Origin: Pirellulales bacterium
GTDB taxonomy: Bacteria; Planctomycetota; Planctomycetia; Pirellulales; Thermoguttaceae
Reading direction: 5' to 3'
Assembly: GCA_016936015.1 (NCBI GenBank)
Contig: JAFGPV010000127.1
Coordinates: 1 to 63,551, forward strand
DNA: 63,551 nucleotides
Shown here: positions 8,929 to 25,431 of the stretch, one piece after another
How the letters are laid out: each line of letters starts with the position of its first letter
Numbering within the stretch: the stretch's first letter is position 1
The notes under the pieces: model-generated
Told to the model about the DNA's origin: nothing
The model's input: the letters and a program-made list of their open reading frames with translations, nothing else
The model's database searches: none
Program-made: the position numbers and the translations under genes

Positions 8929-10050
8929 ATGACCAAAACTGCGAAGCTTGCCTTCCAAGACGGCACGATCTACACCGGAACCGCCTTCGGCGCCCACGGC
9001 GAAGTCCAGGGCGAGGTCTGCTTTAATACCTCGATGACCGGCTACCAGGAGATCCTGACCGATCCGAGCTACCGCGGGCAGATGGTGACGATGACCTATC
9101 CGCAAATCGGCAACTATGGGGTGAACGCGGAAGACGTGGAAAGCCACAAGCCGCACCTGGCCGGCTTCATCGTCCGTGAGCGGAGCCGACTGGTGAGCAA
9201 CTTCCGCGCCGACGGGGCGCTGGACGACTATCTGGCCCGCTACGGCGTGGTCGGTCTGGAAGGGATCGACACCCGGGCGCTGGTCCGCCGGATCCGCATC
9301 CACGGGGCCATGAATGGAGTGCTCTCGACCATCGACCTCGACGACGTCAGCCTGGTCTCCAAGGCCCGGGCGTGCCCCGGCCTGCTCGGCCGCGACCTGG
9401 TCCGCGAGGTAATCCCCGACAAACCGATCGCCTGGAACGAGCCGCTCAGCCCCTGGACGAAATTAAAGGAGGAGATCCCCCAAAAAGTGACGGTCGACGC
9501 GCCGCACGTCGTGGCCTTGGATTACGGGCTGAAGTGGAACATCGCCCGGCACCTGTTCAGCCTCGGCTGCCGGGTGACGATCCTGCCCGGCACGGCCACC
9601 GCCGACGAGGTGCTGGCCCAGAAACCGGACGGCGTCTTCCTCTCGAACGGACCCGGCGATCCCGAACCGCTCCACTACGCCCAGGACTGCATCCGCAACC
9701 TGCTGGGCAAAAAGCCGATCTTCGGCATCTGCCTCGGGCACCAACTCCTCGCCCTGGCCTGCGGTGCCAAAACGTACAAATTAAAATTCGGCCATCGCGG
9801 CGCGAACCAGCCCGTCTGGAACCACGACACCAAAAAAGTGGAGATCACCACGCAGAACCACGGCTTCGCCGTCGCGCCGGAGAACCTCCCGCCGGAGCTG
9901 GAAGTGACGCACAAAAATCTCAACGACGAGACGGTCGAAGGCCTGCGCCACAAAACCCATCCCGCCTTCAGCGTCCAGTACCACCCCGAAGCCTCCGCCG
10001 GCCCCCACGACAGCCACTACCTCTTCGAGCAGTTCCGCGCGATGCTGTAA
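8929..10050 (+). CDS. carA: Carbamoyl-phosphate synthase small (glutaminase) subunit
   Basis: CarA hydrolyses glutamine and delivers ammonia to CarB for carbamoyl phosphate, used in arginine and pyrimidine synthesis. The 373-residue length is normal. The N-terminal CPSase domain shows [18 protein letters not shown] and [12 protein letters not shown]. The class-I glutaminase domain has the nucleophile cysteine at about residue 268 in [13 protein letters not shown] and the His/Glu pair in QYHPEAS. No carB is adjacent. The ATG at 8929 has no clear Shine-Dalgarno site; a long palindrome ends 24 bp upstream, so leader sequence may have been displaced by the repeat. Confidence 0.97.
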   Translation: MTKTAKLAFQDGTIYTGTAFGAHGEVQGEVCFNTSMTGYQEILTDPSYRGQMVTMTYPQIGNYGVNAEDVESHKPHLAGFIVRERSRLVSNFRADGALDDYLARYGVVGLEGIDTRALVRRIRIHGAMNGVLSTIDLDDVSLVSKARACPGLLGRDLVREVIPDKPIAWNEPLSPWTKLKEEIPQKVTVDAPHVVALDYGLKWNIARHLFSLGCRVTILPGTATADEVLAQKPDGVFLSNGPGDPEPLHYAQDCIRNLLGKKPIFGICLGHQLLALACGAKTYKLKFGHRGANQPVWNHDTKKVEITTQNHGFAVAPENLPPELEVTHKNLNDETVEGLRHKTHPAFSVQYHPEASAGPHDSHYLFEQFRAML

Positions 10051-10113
10051 GCGATCCCGTGAGTGTGCTACAATAATTCTGTGTTGTTACTTCCTGAAAT
10101 GAGGAGAAGTATC

Positions 10114-10548
10114 ATGGAGATTATTACGATGGGGAGAGTCACTGTTTCGGCGTTGATCGAGAATCAGGGCGATGTAATGAAAGTGGAAGAGGGTGTTTTG
10201 GAACCCGAAAAAGTGAGAAAATTGGAAGTTCCTAATGCTTTGGTGGATACCGGCGCCACATTGCTTTCCATACCCAAAAGGTTCATCCCGGCTTTGGGAT
10301 TGACTCGACGGCGATCCCGGACCGCTAAAACCCCGGGCGGAATCTTCTCTATCGGTATTTACGGTCCCGTGCAACTGACCGTCCAGGAGCGTGATTGCAT
10401 CGTCGAGGTGGCCGAGATCCCCGACGAGTGCCCGGTGCTGATCGGCCAAATCCCCCTCGAACTGCTCGACTTCGTCGTCGATCCCTCCGGCCAGAAACTC
10501 ATCGGCAATCCCGATCATGGCGGCCAGCAAATGATCGATATGTTCTGA
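10114..10548 (+). CDS. Retropepsin-like clan AA aspartic protease, small
   Basis: This 144-residue protein carries the single-domain aspartic protease signature ALVDTGATLLSIP, with the catalytic Asp at residue 45, and the later hydrophobic-hydrophobic-Gly element of the fold (CPVLIGQIPLELLDFVVD). Such proteins act as dimers, and many bacterial members are uncharacterised or non-peptidase. There is no signal peptide, so it is presumably cytoplasmic. The start at 10114 is set by GAGGAGA seven bases upstream; the longer frame from 10063 lacks support. It lies 63 bp after carA, with no obvious functional tie. Confidence 0.75.
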   Translation: MEIITMGRVTVSALIENQGDVMKVEEGVLEPEKVRKLEVPNALVDTGATLLSIPKRFIPALGLTRRRSRTAKTPGGIFSIGIYGPVQLTVQERDCIVEVAEIPDECPVLIGQIPLELLDFVVDPSGQKLIGNPDHGGQQMIDMF

Positions 10549-10840
10549 GATAGAAAATTACCCGTTCGCGTGGAAAACCTCGCGCATCTCTTCTGTAGAG
10601 ACCTGGCAGGAGGTGGGTTGTGAGAAAACTGCTTTATGGAGCGTGCTTTTTTCTGGTTTTTGATTTGTGCGCATGCTGTACACCTCTCAATGCGAAGGAA
10701 GGTTGTACAGAATCCGTGGCGGGAAAAAAGGGGAGCGGAAAACACGCGATCTCTAATTTGTGCTTCTATTTCCTCATGCGGAAGCAAGGTGTTCTTTCAG
10801 GAAGAAACTGTTTCGCGAAACCATTTGGTGAGGTGTTTAT

Positions 10841-11040
10841 TCACCCCGTAGGGGTGAAAGCCGGTAGCCGGAGGTCGAAGACCTCCGGGAAACGGGTAAA
10901 CGAAATCGTCCGCAACCCGGAGGGTTGCCAGAACGCCGGGGCTGGCAACCCTCCGGGTTGCATCAGATAATGATTGTATGCGTCATCCATTCCGGAGGTC
11001 TTCGACCTCCGGCTACCGGCTGGCAATCCTTCGGATTGCA
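10841..11040. repeat. Nested REP-like palindrome array
   Basis: Outer arms of 29 bp at 10860-10888 and 10992-11020 (GCCGGTAGCCGGAGG... and its reverse complement) enclose a 20-bp inverted pair at 10912-10931 and 10942-10961 (GCAACCCGGAGGGTTGCCAG). A small CACCCC/GGGGTG hairpin precedes it. The outer arms contain their own GGAGGTC/GACCTCC palindromes, typical of BIME-like clusters. Confidence 0.8.
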
Positions 11041-11286
11041 TTTTCAACAACCGGAGTCAACGAAAAAGGAGTGAAAATTTCTAGTCGCCCTTTTTGCAAA
11101 GAACCGGATTGGCATTTTCGGGGCGCGGCTAAAAATCGGCCTTGAACAACTTTGTGAAATACTGTACATATATACATATAATATTCCGCGAGGACCTTCT
11201 GCCCCGTCCTGATGCAGAATCCCTCCCGGCCGTTGTTTGGCAAGTCGATTCCACGCAATCCTTTGTCCTAGAGGCAGATAAGGATC

Positions 11287-11309
11287 AAGTGCAACAAAGT
11301 GTTGCACTT
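11287..11309. promoter_or_regulatory. Perfect 9+5+9 dyad, possible operator
   Basis: AAGTGCAAC and GTTGCACTT are separated by AAAGT. Single half-sites (AAGTGCAAC or GTTGCACTT) recur at about 11370 and 11490. The cluster lies about 450 bp upstream of the YfdX gene. A binding protein is not known; it may equally be a repeat remnant. Confidence 0.3.
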
Positions 11310-11508
11310 CACCTTGAAGAACGCTCAACGATCGAACACTCTCAACCGCCCATCTCGCCTCAAGTGCCAAGTGCAACGCCCCTCTTCCGGTCGGCTCGAA
11401 GTTGCGTTCGCGGTATTTTCCGTAAGTGCCGAAATGGAACATGATTCGGATGTGCAACATTGACGTAAAAATTCGACGCCAAAAAAGTACGTTGCACTTC
11501 GATCCAGA

Positions 11509-11532
11509 CGCGGCAAGATGCCGCGTCTACTT
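11509..11532. repeat. AGACGCGGCA-aga-TGCCGCGTCT palindrome
   Basis: A 10-bp inverted pair around a 3-base loop. A half-copy with the same GATGCCGCGTCTA end occurs at 16378-16399 beside the uvrA stop codon, so this is a dispersed palindrome family. Confidence 0.6.
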
Positions 11533-11750
11533 GTCACGGTGAAGCCGGCCACTCCTCGCGTTTTGACTCTTCAGGTGCGCGACATCGGGGCGGGGTAAGG
11601 TCGAAAACGGGAAGAACACAGCGACTTTTTCGCACGGTGGCCGTCGAACCGCTCGGATGACCTATACATGGTTATGCGGCGGGTATTCAGGCGGCGAATC
11701 GGTTCGCCGGCCGGTGGCCGGCCGCGGGAAATCAACTGAGGAGGTGAACG

Positions 11751-12425
11751 ATGAGAACGTTGCTGATTACCGGCATGGCGTTGTTGCTGGCGTCTTGTTC
11801 CACGAGCAGTGCGACGAACATCGCGGTCGATGAGTCCGTCAAGGCCAAGACTCCGGAGAACAAGATACTGGAAGTCTCGCGCGAGGGCTTCGCCGCGATG
11901 CGGGCCGTCCGCGCCGCGCGGATTGCCATTTTCGACGGGCAGCCGAAGCTGGCGTCCAAGATGCTGGACAAGGCGATGGATCAGTTGAACTCCGCCGCCA
12001 AGAACGCTCCCGAGTACGTGGTCGACGTGAAGACCACGGTCGACGGCAAGAAGGTCGAGGACGACATTGCGACCGTGAAAAAGCATTGGATCCCCATCGA
12101 CGGGCAGATCATGCTGGCCGACACCTTCGTCCCGTCGCTGCAAAACGTCGAGCACATCAAGAAGGCCAACAAGCACTTCAAGAACGGCCGGAGCAAGGAG
12201 GCCTTGGAAGAGCTGCGGCTGGGAGACATTGAAGTCTCGTTTTCCCGCGTTCTGATGCCCTTGAATGCCACGACGGGGAAGGTCGCCGAGGCAGTCCACC
12301 TGATGGACGAGCATCAATACTACGAAGCCAACCTGGTTTTGAAGGCCGCGGAAGACGACTTGATCGTCGATTTGGTGAGCTTGATCGCGCTGCCGAAGAC
12401 GCAGACGGACACGCAGTCGAAATAG
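11751..12425 (+). CDS. YfdX family lipoprotein
   Basis: This 224-residue protein matches the YfdX family, whose enteric member belongs to the acid-resistance regulon but has no defined biochemical activity. An N-terminal signal peptide ends in the lipobox LLASC, with Cys16 as the likely lipidation site, so it should be anchored in the envelope. Family-like features include the helical repeats ILEVSREGFAAMRAVRAARIAIFDG and the IPIDGQIMLADTF segment. GGAGGTGAACG precedes the ATG. The next intact genes on the same strand are an H+ pump and a polyphosphate kinase, which supports a role in acid or energy stress. Confidence 0.85.
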   Translation: MRTLLITGMALLLASCSTSSATNIAVDESVKAKTPENKILEVSREGFAAMRAVRAARIAIFDGQPKLASKMLDKAMDQLNSAAKNAPEYVVDVKTTVDGKKVEDDIATVKKHWIPIDGQIMLADTFVPSLQNVEHIKKANKHFKNGRSKEALEELRLGDIEVSFSRVLMPLNATTGKVAEAVHLMDEHQYYEANLVLKAAEDDLIVDLVSLIALPKTQTDTQSK

Positions 12426-12908
12426 CGCGCGGTCCGCGTTGCAGCCGCGGCCGGCGGCATTCCACGACGCCTCCCCTCTGCCCGTCCGGGAGAGGGAAAT
12501 GTCGCGGGGCCTGCCGCCGCCGGATCCCTTGCTTCCAGCGAGCGTCTGACGATCGCGCGGGCCGCGATCGCCTGCACGGATCGGCCGTGGCGCTTCCGGC
12601 GTGGATTTCGACCTGATTCTTGTCGATGCCGATATAATTGAGCAGCCCGCTGAGTTTGTCCGAAGTCTTCAACGCGCAAACTACGAGGGGCCGTTGCCGG
12701 TCCACTGCTCCGGAAAGACCGAGTTGCTCGACGCCGGATTCGACGGCCTGCTGCCGCTGCCGGCGGCCGACGCGGAGGGTTTATTCCGGAGAATTGGTGA
12801 ATCTTGCCGCAGTTCGTGCCGTAGAATTGAGAGGTTCCGCCAACGGCTGCAGGCCGACCCCGTTGCGGTTCCTCAGGCGGGAAGCCCCGGTTCGAGAGGG
12901 AGATCGAC
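12426..12908. other. Intergenic stretch between YfdX and the P-type ATPase
   Basis: About 480 bp without an intact gene. The first half shows a partial CCCCTCTGCCCGTCCGGGAGAGGG palindrome-like segment near 12472-12496. The second half holds the receiver-domain-like fragment listed separately. Confidence 0.5.
12601..12800 (+). pseudogene. Decayed response-regulator receiver fragment
   Basis: Reading from the GTG at 12601 gives FDLILVDADIIEQPAEFV, then HCSGKTELLDAGFDGLLPLP and AEGLFRRI. The order matches the second half of a CheY-like domain: the phosphorylated Asp in LVDAD, the Ser of SG, and the AGxD-LxKP region, with the conserved Lys replaced (LPLP). The first beta-strand with the DD pair is missing and a stop codon lies upstream in frame. 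The frame then runs into the ATPase start. I read this as a truncated remnant, but it is weak evidence. Confidence 0.35.
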
Positions 12909-15446
12909 ATGGCAGACGAACATTCCACGGAAAAAACGGCTCCGGTCGCCGACGTGCTGAGGCAGATGGGCGTCGATCCGCACCAGGGTCTTTCGTCGTC
13001 CGAGGCCCAGGCCCGGCTGGCCAAGTACGGGCCGAACGCCTTGGAAGAAAAGCGGAAAAGCGCCCTCTTAACGTTCTTGACCTATTTCTGGGGGCCGATC
13101 CCCTGGATGATCGAGGCCGCGGCGGTAATGGCCCTGGTCGTCGGCGACTGGGGCGATTTCTCGATCATTATGACCCTGTTGCTGTTCAACGCCGGGCTGG
13201 GCTTCTGGGAGGAGCACGAGGCGTCCAACGCGCTGGACGCCCTGAAAAGCTCGTTGGCCCTGAAGGCCCGGACGCTGCGCGGCGGCCGGTGGTCGGAAGT
13301 GGACGCCAAGACGCTCGTGCCCGGCGACGTGATCCGGTTGTACCTGGGCAACGTCGTTCCGGCCGACTGCAAGCTGGTCGGGGGCCAGTATCTGAGCATC
13401 GATCAGGCCGCCCTGACCGGCGAATCGCTCCCGGTGAGCAAAAAGGAAGGGGACGACGCCTACTCCGGCTCGATCGTCAAACAGGGCGAAATGATCGCCA
13501 TCGTGACCGCCACGGGCAGCAACACGTTCTTCGGCCAGACCGCCAGGCTGGTGGCCGGCGCCGGCAACATTTCGCATTTCCAGAAGGCCGTCATGAAGAT
13601 TGGCGACTTCCTGATCTTGTTAGCGGTGGCGCTGGCCCTGATCCTCGTCGCGGACAAGCTGTTCACAATGCCGAAATTCAACCACGTCGATCTGCTTCAC
13701 TTGGCCGAGTTCGTGCTGATCCTGCTGGTGGCCTCGGTGCCGGTGGCCATGCCGGCCGTTCTCTCAGTGACGATGGCTTTGGGCGCGAAGATGCTTGCCC
13801 GGAAGAAGGCCATCGTCTCGCGGCTCGAATCGATCGAGGAACTGGCGGGCATCGACACCCTCTGCTCCGACAAGACGGGTACGCTGACCCAGAACGCCCT
13901 GACGCTGGGCGAACCGCAGCCGTGGGCCGGCAGTGACGCCGCCGCCCTGATCCTGGCCGGTTCGCTCGCCTCGCGGGCTACGGACAACGATCCGCTCGAC
14001 TCGGCCATCATGGCCGGGCTGAAGGACGAGTCGGTGCTTGCGGATTATCATCAAGACCACTACACGCCCTTCGACCCGGTCGGCAAGCGGACCGAGGCGG
14101 ACATTAGCGATAAGAACAGTAAAAAATTCCGCGTGACCAAGGGCGCCCCACAGGTCGTCATCGGCCTGGCCAAGCTGGCCGGCGACGATCTTAACAAGGC
14201 CGAGCAGATCGTCAATGAGTTCGCCTCGAAAGGCTACCGCACCATCGCCGTGGCCCGGAGCGAAGGAAACGGCGTCTGGAAGTTCCTTGGCCTCCTGCCG
14301 CTGTTCGACCCGCCGCGCCCCGACTCGAAGGAGATGATCGCCCGGGCGGTGGACGACGGCGTACGAGTGAAGATGGTCACGGGCGACAACGTGGCCATCG
14401 CCAAGCAAATTTCGATGCAACTCGGCATGGGCGGCAACATCCAGCCGGCCACCGCGCTCTTCCCGGGCGACGTGACCAAGGGCGACATTCCGCCCGACAC
14501 GGAAAAACACATCGGGCAGGCCGACGGCTTCGCCCAGGTCTTTCCCGAGCATAAATACGCGATCGTCAAGGCGCTGCAGGAGGGCGGCCACATCGTGGGC
14601 ATGACGGGCGACGGCGTGAACGACGCCCCCGCCCTGAAGCAGGCCGACGTGGGCATCGCCGTCTCGGGCGCCACCGAGGCGGCCCGGGCCGCCGCCGCCT
14701 TGATCCTGACCGCGCCGGGACTCTCGGTCATCATCGAGGGGATCGCCGAGTCGCGGAAGATCTTCCAGCGGATGACCGCCTACGTGCTATACCGCATCGC
14801 CATGACGCTGGCCATCATGGGCTTCGTCGTGCTGGCCGTGATCGGATACGGCCAATTCCCGCTGACGGCCCTGATGCTAATCGCCCTGGCCCTGCTGGAC
14901 GACGTGCCGATTATGACCATCGCCTTCGACAACGCCCTGGCGCCTAAGGAGCCAGTCAAGTGGCGGATGCGCCACATCCTGGGCGTCTCCTCGGTCTTGG
15001 GCGTGCTGGCGGTGATCGAGAGCTTTGTCCTCCTGGTCATTGGTCAATTACACGGCATGGACCATCAGCACCTCCAAACCATGATGTTCCTGCAACTTGT
15101 GGCCGGGGGACATTTAATGCTCTTCGTTACCCGGTCGCGGCAGGCGTTCTGGGAGCCGCCGTATCCCAACGCCAAGTTGTTCTGGGCCATCGTCGCCACG
15201 CAGATCGTCGCCGTGTTGATGTGCGGCTTCGGCTGGCTGGTGCCGCCGCTCTCCTGGGGCGTGATCGGTTTGGTCTGGGTGTACAACCTGATCTGGATGG
15301 TGGTGCAAGACGTGGTCAAGTTGACCGTGTACCGCCTCGTCGATACCCCCAAGGCGGGGCCGTTCCTCAAGACCCTGCGACATCCGTTGGATACGCACGG
15401 CGGGCTGCATCACGGCCAACGCCGGCATCGAAGGACCTCGAAATAA
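12909..15446 (+). CDS. Plasma-membrane H+-exporting P-type ATPase (P3A type)
   Basis: The 845-residue protein is a P-type ATPase with an N-terminal cation_ATPase_N segment, the TGES actuator motif, the phosphorylation site SDKTGTLTQ with Asp321, KGAPQ in the nucleotide-binding domain, and the hinge GDGVNDAPALKQADVGIAVSGATEAA. The length, the PVAMPAVLSVTMALGA membrane motif and the FWGPIPWMIE segment match the plasma-membrane proton-efflux subfamily. It would extrude protons at the expense of ATP. GAGGGAGATC lies before the ATG. A PPK2 kinase follows 30 bp downstream and is likely cotranscribed, linking polyphosphate to the nucleotide pool used by the pump. Confidence 0.93.
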   Translation: MADEHSTEKTAPVADVLRQMGVDPHQGLSSSEAQARLAKYGPNALEEKRKSALLTFLTYFWGPIPWMIEAAAVMALVVGDWGDFSIIMTLLLFNAGLGFWEEHEASNALDALKSSLALKARTLRGGRWSEVDAKTLVPGDVIRLYLGNVVPADCKLVGGQYLSIDQAALTGESLPVSKKEGDDAYSGSIVKQGEMIAIVTATGSNTFFGQTARLVAGAGNISHFQKAVMKIGDFLILLAVALALILVADKLFTMPKFNHVDLLHLAEFVLILLVASVPVAMPAVLSVTMALGAKMLARKKAIVSRLESIEELAGIDTLCSDKTGTLTQNALTLGEPQPWAGSDAAALILAGSLASRATDNDPLDSAIMAGLKDESVLADYHQDHYTPFDPVGKRTEADISDKNSKKFRVTKGAPQVVIGLAKLAGDDLNKAEQIVNEFASKGYRTIAVARSEGNGVWKFLGLLPLFDPPRPDSKEMIARAVDDGVRVKMVTGDNVAIAKQISMQLGMGGNIQPATALFPGDVTKGDIPPDTEKHIGQADGFAQVFPEHKYAIVKALQEGGHIVGMTGDGVNDAPALKQADVGIAVSGATEAARAAAALILTAPGLSVIIEGIAESRKIFQRMTAYVLYRIAMTLAIMGFVVLAVIGYGQFPLTALMLIALALLDDVPIMTIAFDNALAPKEPVKWRMRHILGVSSVLGVLAVIESFVLLVIGQLHGMDHQHLQTMMFLQLVAGGHLMLFVTRSRQAFWEPPYPNAKLFWAIVATQIVAVLMCGFGWLVPPLSWGVIGLVWVYNLIWMVVQDVVKLTVYRLVDTPKAGPFLKTLRHPLDTHGGLHHGQRRHRRTSK

Positions 15447-15476
15447 TCAATCACTCAATTTCCTGGGAGCGTAACC

Positions 15477-16325
15477 ATGCCGAATTACTATAAAAAATTG
15501 ATCGTCGAGCCGGGCAGCAAGGTCAAGCTCCGCGAAATCGATCCCGACTACCACGGCAAGCACGAGTCGCACAAAGAGGCCGCGGCGACGATCCAGAAAA
15601 ACCTGGAAAAGCTGGACCAGTTGCAGTACCTGATGTACGCCGAGAAAAAGCACTCGCTGCTGATCGTGCTGCAAGGCCTGGACGCCGGCGGCAAGGACGG
15701 CGTGGTACGGCACGTTATCGCCGGCATGAATCCGGCCGCCTGCCGCGTGGTCGGGTTCAAACAGCCCACGGCCGAGGAGCTTGAGCACGACTTCCTCTGG
15801 CGGATTCACCCGCACGTTCCCGCCAACGGCGAAGTGGCCATCTTTAACCGCTCGCACTACGAGGACGTGCTGGTCGTTCGCGTCCACAAGTTGGTTCCGA
15901 AAGAGGTCTGGTCGCCGCGCTACGAACAAATCAATCGCTTCGAGCGGCTGTTGGCGTCGGAAAACAACACCACGATACTCAAATTCTTCCTTTACATCTC
16001 GAAGGAAGAGCAGTTGGCCCGGTTCAAGCAGCGGCTGGACGACCCGTTGCGTCAATGGAAGATCAGCGACTCCGACTACAAGGAACGGGAGTATTGGGAC
16101 GGCTACATCGAGGCGTTCGAGGACGTGTTGAACAAGACGAGCACGGAGTACGCCCCATGGTTCGTCATCCCGGCGAACCACAAGTGGTTCCGCAACCTGG
16201 CCGTCTCGCAAATCATCCGCCGGACGCTGAAAAATATGAATATGAAGCTGCCTCCGCCGACGGTCGATCTGGCCGAGATCCGCAAACAATATCACACGGC
16301 CGCGGCGGAAGAGCAGAAGTCCTGA
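15477..16325 (+). CDS. Polyphosphate:nucleotide phosphotransferase, PPK2 family
   Basis: This 282-residue single-domain PPK2 kinase transfers phosphate between polyphosphate and nucleotides. The Walker A motif is GLDAGGKDG, the Walker B region NRSHYEDVLVVRVH, and the lid region contains RFKQRLDDPLRQWKIS. The length and the sequence DAGGKDGVVRHVIAGMNP fit one-domain enzymes that phosphorylate AMP and/or ADP; the exact class needs biochemical proof. GGGAG lies ahead of the ATG and the ATPase gene ends 30 bp upstream. The pair suggests ATP or ADP regeneration from polyphosphate while the proton pump runs. Confidence 0.93.
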   Translation: MPNYYKKLIVEPGSKVKLREIDPDYHGKHESHKEAAATIQKNLEKLDQLQYLMYAEKKHSLLIVLQGLDAGGKDGVVRHVIAGMNPAACRVVGFKQPTAEELEHDFLWRIHPHVPANGEVAIFNRSHYEDVLVVRVHKLVPKEVWSPRYEQINRFERLLASENNTTILKFFLYISKEEQLARFKQRLDDPLRQWKISDSDYKEREYWDGYIEAFEDVLNKTSTEYAPWFVIPANHKWFRNLAVSQIIRRTLKNMNMKLPPPTVDLAEIRKQYHTAAAEEQKS

Positions 16326-16397
16326 TCTGTATGATCTTGGATTGCCATCCCGGGGCGTTGTCGGCGTGGCGTGGTGAACCGCGGCAGGATGCCGCGT

Positions 16398-23666
<7,269 letters not shown>

Positions 23667-24038
23667 ACGCCACCAAAACGGCGGTGGAACCACGGTCTGA
23701 CAGAAAACGATGAAACGCCCGGTCGGGGCGAAACCTGCCATTTTAGAACAATCACGTGCCCAACGACAGCATTAAAATATTCCCAAACCAGCGGGCATCT
23801 ATAACCGGAGATGGCAAAGTGTTTTTACACGCTTTGCCAATACGCCTAAATTAACGAAATGAATTCACCCCATATATCGCATATCCCCTATATCACCTTA
23901 TAAAAATGGATTTACTCCATCAAAGGTTAATACAACCCGCAAAATCGGTCGATCCGGTAAAAGAGGAATAGCCGATGCTATTTCCGCAACCGATTCAACT
24001 GTCAAAGTTTTACACGGAAAAGAGTGGGGGGATCTGTG
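23667..24038. other. AT-rich divergent intergenic region uvrA / BBP7
   Basis: No gene is seen. The region between two divergent genes must hold both promoters; it is clearly AT-richer than its surroundings. A hairpin GGCAAAG-TGT...ACA-CTTTGCC lies at 23813-23838. I could not pick a confident promoter. Confidence 0.5.
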
Positions 24039-25421
24039 ATGTTCAGCGTTCGCGCCCGAGGGATTCTGATTAGTCTTCTCTTTTTTGGATCACTGGGGGT
24101 CACGTTTTTGAAGGCACAGGCGGGGGATACAAGGCCCCGGTACGTGAGATTTGACGAGGAGGCCCTGCTTCCCGCCCCGTCGGATACACCCCTGGAGTCT
24201 CGGCAGCCCGAGTACATTCCTCCGCCCCGGGGAAACGCAACACCCCCGTCGGCCGCAACAGGTTGTTACGGGCAGGAGGAGTGTTGGCCGGACGGAGGAC
24301 CGCCCTGCTACGGTCCGTCGGAGCGTTTCTGGATTCGAGCGGATTACATGATGTGGTGGACCAGCGGGACGGAATTGCCGCCGTTGGTGGTGGCCGGCCC
24401 GCCGGGCACGCCCGCCACGCAGATTGAGGTCGTCTACGGCGATTCCACGGTGCTGACGGGCGGCCGTACGGCGGTGCGGACGACGATCGGCGGTTGGTTG
24501 GACCGCTGCCAACGCTGGGCGATCGAGGCCGATTGGCTGTATCTGAGCGGCATGAAAAATCATTTCGAAGACACGACTACGACCGGGCTCCAGGTCGGCC
24601 GGCCGCTGTACGACTTGGAAAACAACGTGCTTTCCTACGAATTGGCCGACTGGGTGGCCGTCGATGGGGAGGACTATTTCAACTCCATGGGGCTCTGGTT
24701 CCGCTATAATTTGTGCTGCAGCGACCCTTGTTGCGAGGACTGCTGCGCCTCCTGCGATTCGTGCGGGGAGGTCGGCTGCGGCGGTTCCTGTGAACCGGCG
24801 TGCGGGACTGGTTGTGCCCCTTGCAGGTCGTGCCGGACGGATCTGCTCGTCGGTTATCGGTATTACACCCTCGGCGACAGACTATCGATTCACGAGGCTT
24901 TAACCACGCAGACTCCGGCGGCTTCTTTTGACATCATCGATTCCTTCCGCACCCGGAATGAATTCCACGGCGTCGACGTCGGCCTTTCCACGCAATGGCA
25001 GCGCGGTTGTTGGGGCTTGAGCGTCCTGGCGAAAATGGCTCTGGGCAATTCGCGGCAGATCGCCTATATCAACGGTGTTACACGGCAGACGACGCAAGGG
25101 GTGACCAACACGTATGATAACGGCATCTACGCCACGCTAAGCAACATGGGTACCTACACCCGGGACCAATTCACGATCATTCCCCAGTTGTCCCTCGAAC
25201 TAAGCTGCCAATTGACTTGCCGTCTGAGGGGCTACGTGGGTTATAACATCCTTTACTGGGCGCCGGTGTGGCGGGCAGGCGACCAGGTCGATCTGTTCAT
25301 CGATCCGCGGAACTGGGCGCCCCTGCCGCAACCCGACCGCTTGCCGCTGCCTACTTTTCCCGGCCAGTACAGCAACTTTTGGGCGCAGGGCGTCAACGCC
25401 GGCCTGGAATTGCGTTTCTAA
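24039..25421 (+). CDS. BBP7 family outer-membrane beta-barrel protein
   Basis: This 460-residue protein has an N-terminal signal peptide (MFSVRARGILISLLFFGSLGVTFLKAQA) and the hallmarks of planctomycetal BBP7 barrels: FWIRADYMMWWTSGTELPPLV near the start, alternating aromatic strands such as WAIEADWLYL and LLVGYRYYTLGDRL, and an aromatic C-terminus NAGLELRF. It is predicted to sit in the outer membrane. A remarkable loop around residues 222-262 is packed with cysteines (CCSDPCCEDCCASCDSCGEV and beyond). A GGGGGGAT stretch precedes the ATG at 24039. A strong hairpin terminator follows. Function of the family is unknown. Confidence 0.85.
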   Translation: MFSVRARGILISLLFFGSLGVTFLKAQAGDTRPRYVRFDEEALLPAPSDTPLESRQPEYIPPPRGNATPPSAATGCYGQEECWPDGGPPCYGPSERFWIRADYMMWWTSGTELPPLVVAGPPGTPATQIEVVYGDSTVLTGGRTAVRTTIGGWLDRCQRWAIEADWLYLSGMKNHFEDTTTTGLQVGRPLYDLENNVLSYELADWVAVDGEDYFNSMGLWFRYNLCCSDPCCEDCCASCDSCGEVGCGGSCEPACGTGCAPCRSCRTDLLVGYRYYTLGDRLSIHEALTTQTPAASFDIIDSFRTRNEFHGVDVGLSTQWQRGCWGLSVLAKMALGNSRQIAYINGVTRQTTQGVTNTYDNGIYATLSNMGTYTRDQFTIIPQLSLELSCQLTCRLRGYVGYNILYWAPVWRAGDQVDLFIDPRNWAPLPQPDRLPLPTFPGQYSNFWAQGVNAGLELRF

Positions 25422-25431
25422 GCCGAGATCT

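Larger units (their letters stand above)
10549..11750. other. 1.2-kb intergenic stretch rich in palindromes
   Basis: I find no convincing gene here. A frame at 10620-10970 begins with a signal-like segment after a GGAGG motif but ends inside repeats. The stretch holds a REP-like array (10841-11040), a 23-bp dyad (11287-11309), a second dyad (11509-11532) and an AT-rich patch near 11160-11185 with TATAAT that could be a promoter. Confidence 0.5.

Noticed and set aside
10620-10970. A frame starting MRKLLYGACFFLVFDLCACC after GGAGG
   Set aside because: The signal-like start is tempting, but the rest reads straight into the REP array and has no conserved feature.
11142-11444. A 100-codon plus frame with RED-LLPRPDAESLPAVVW, faintly like an efflux-adaptor fragment
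   Set aside because: Similarity is too weak to defend and no partner gene is near.
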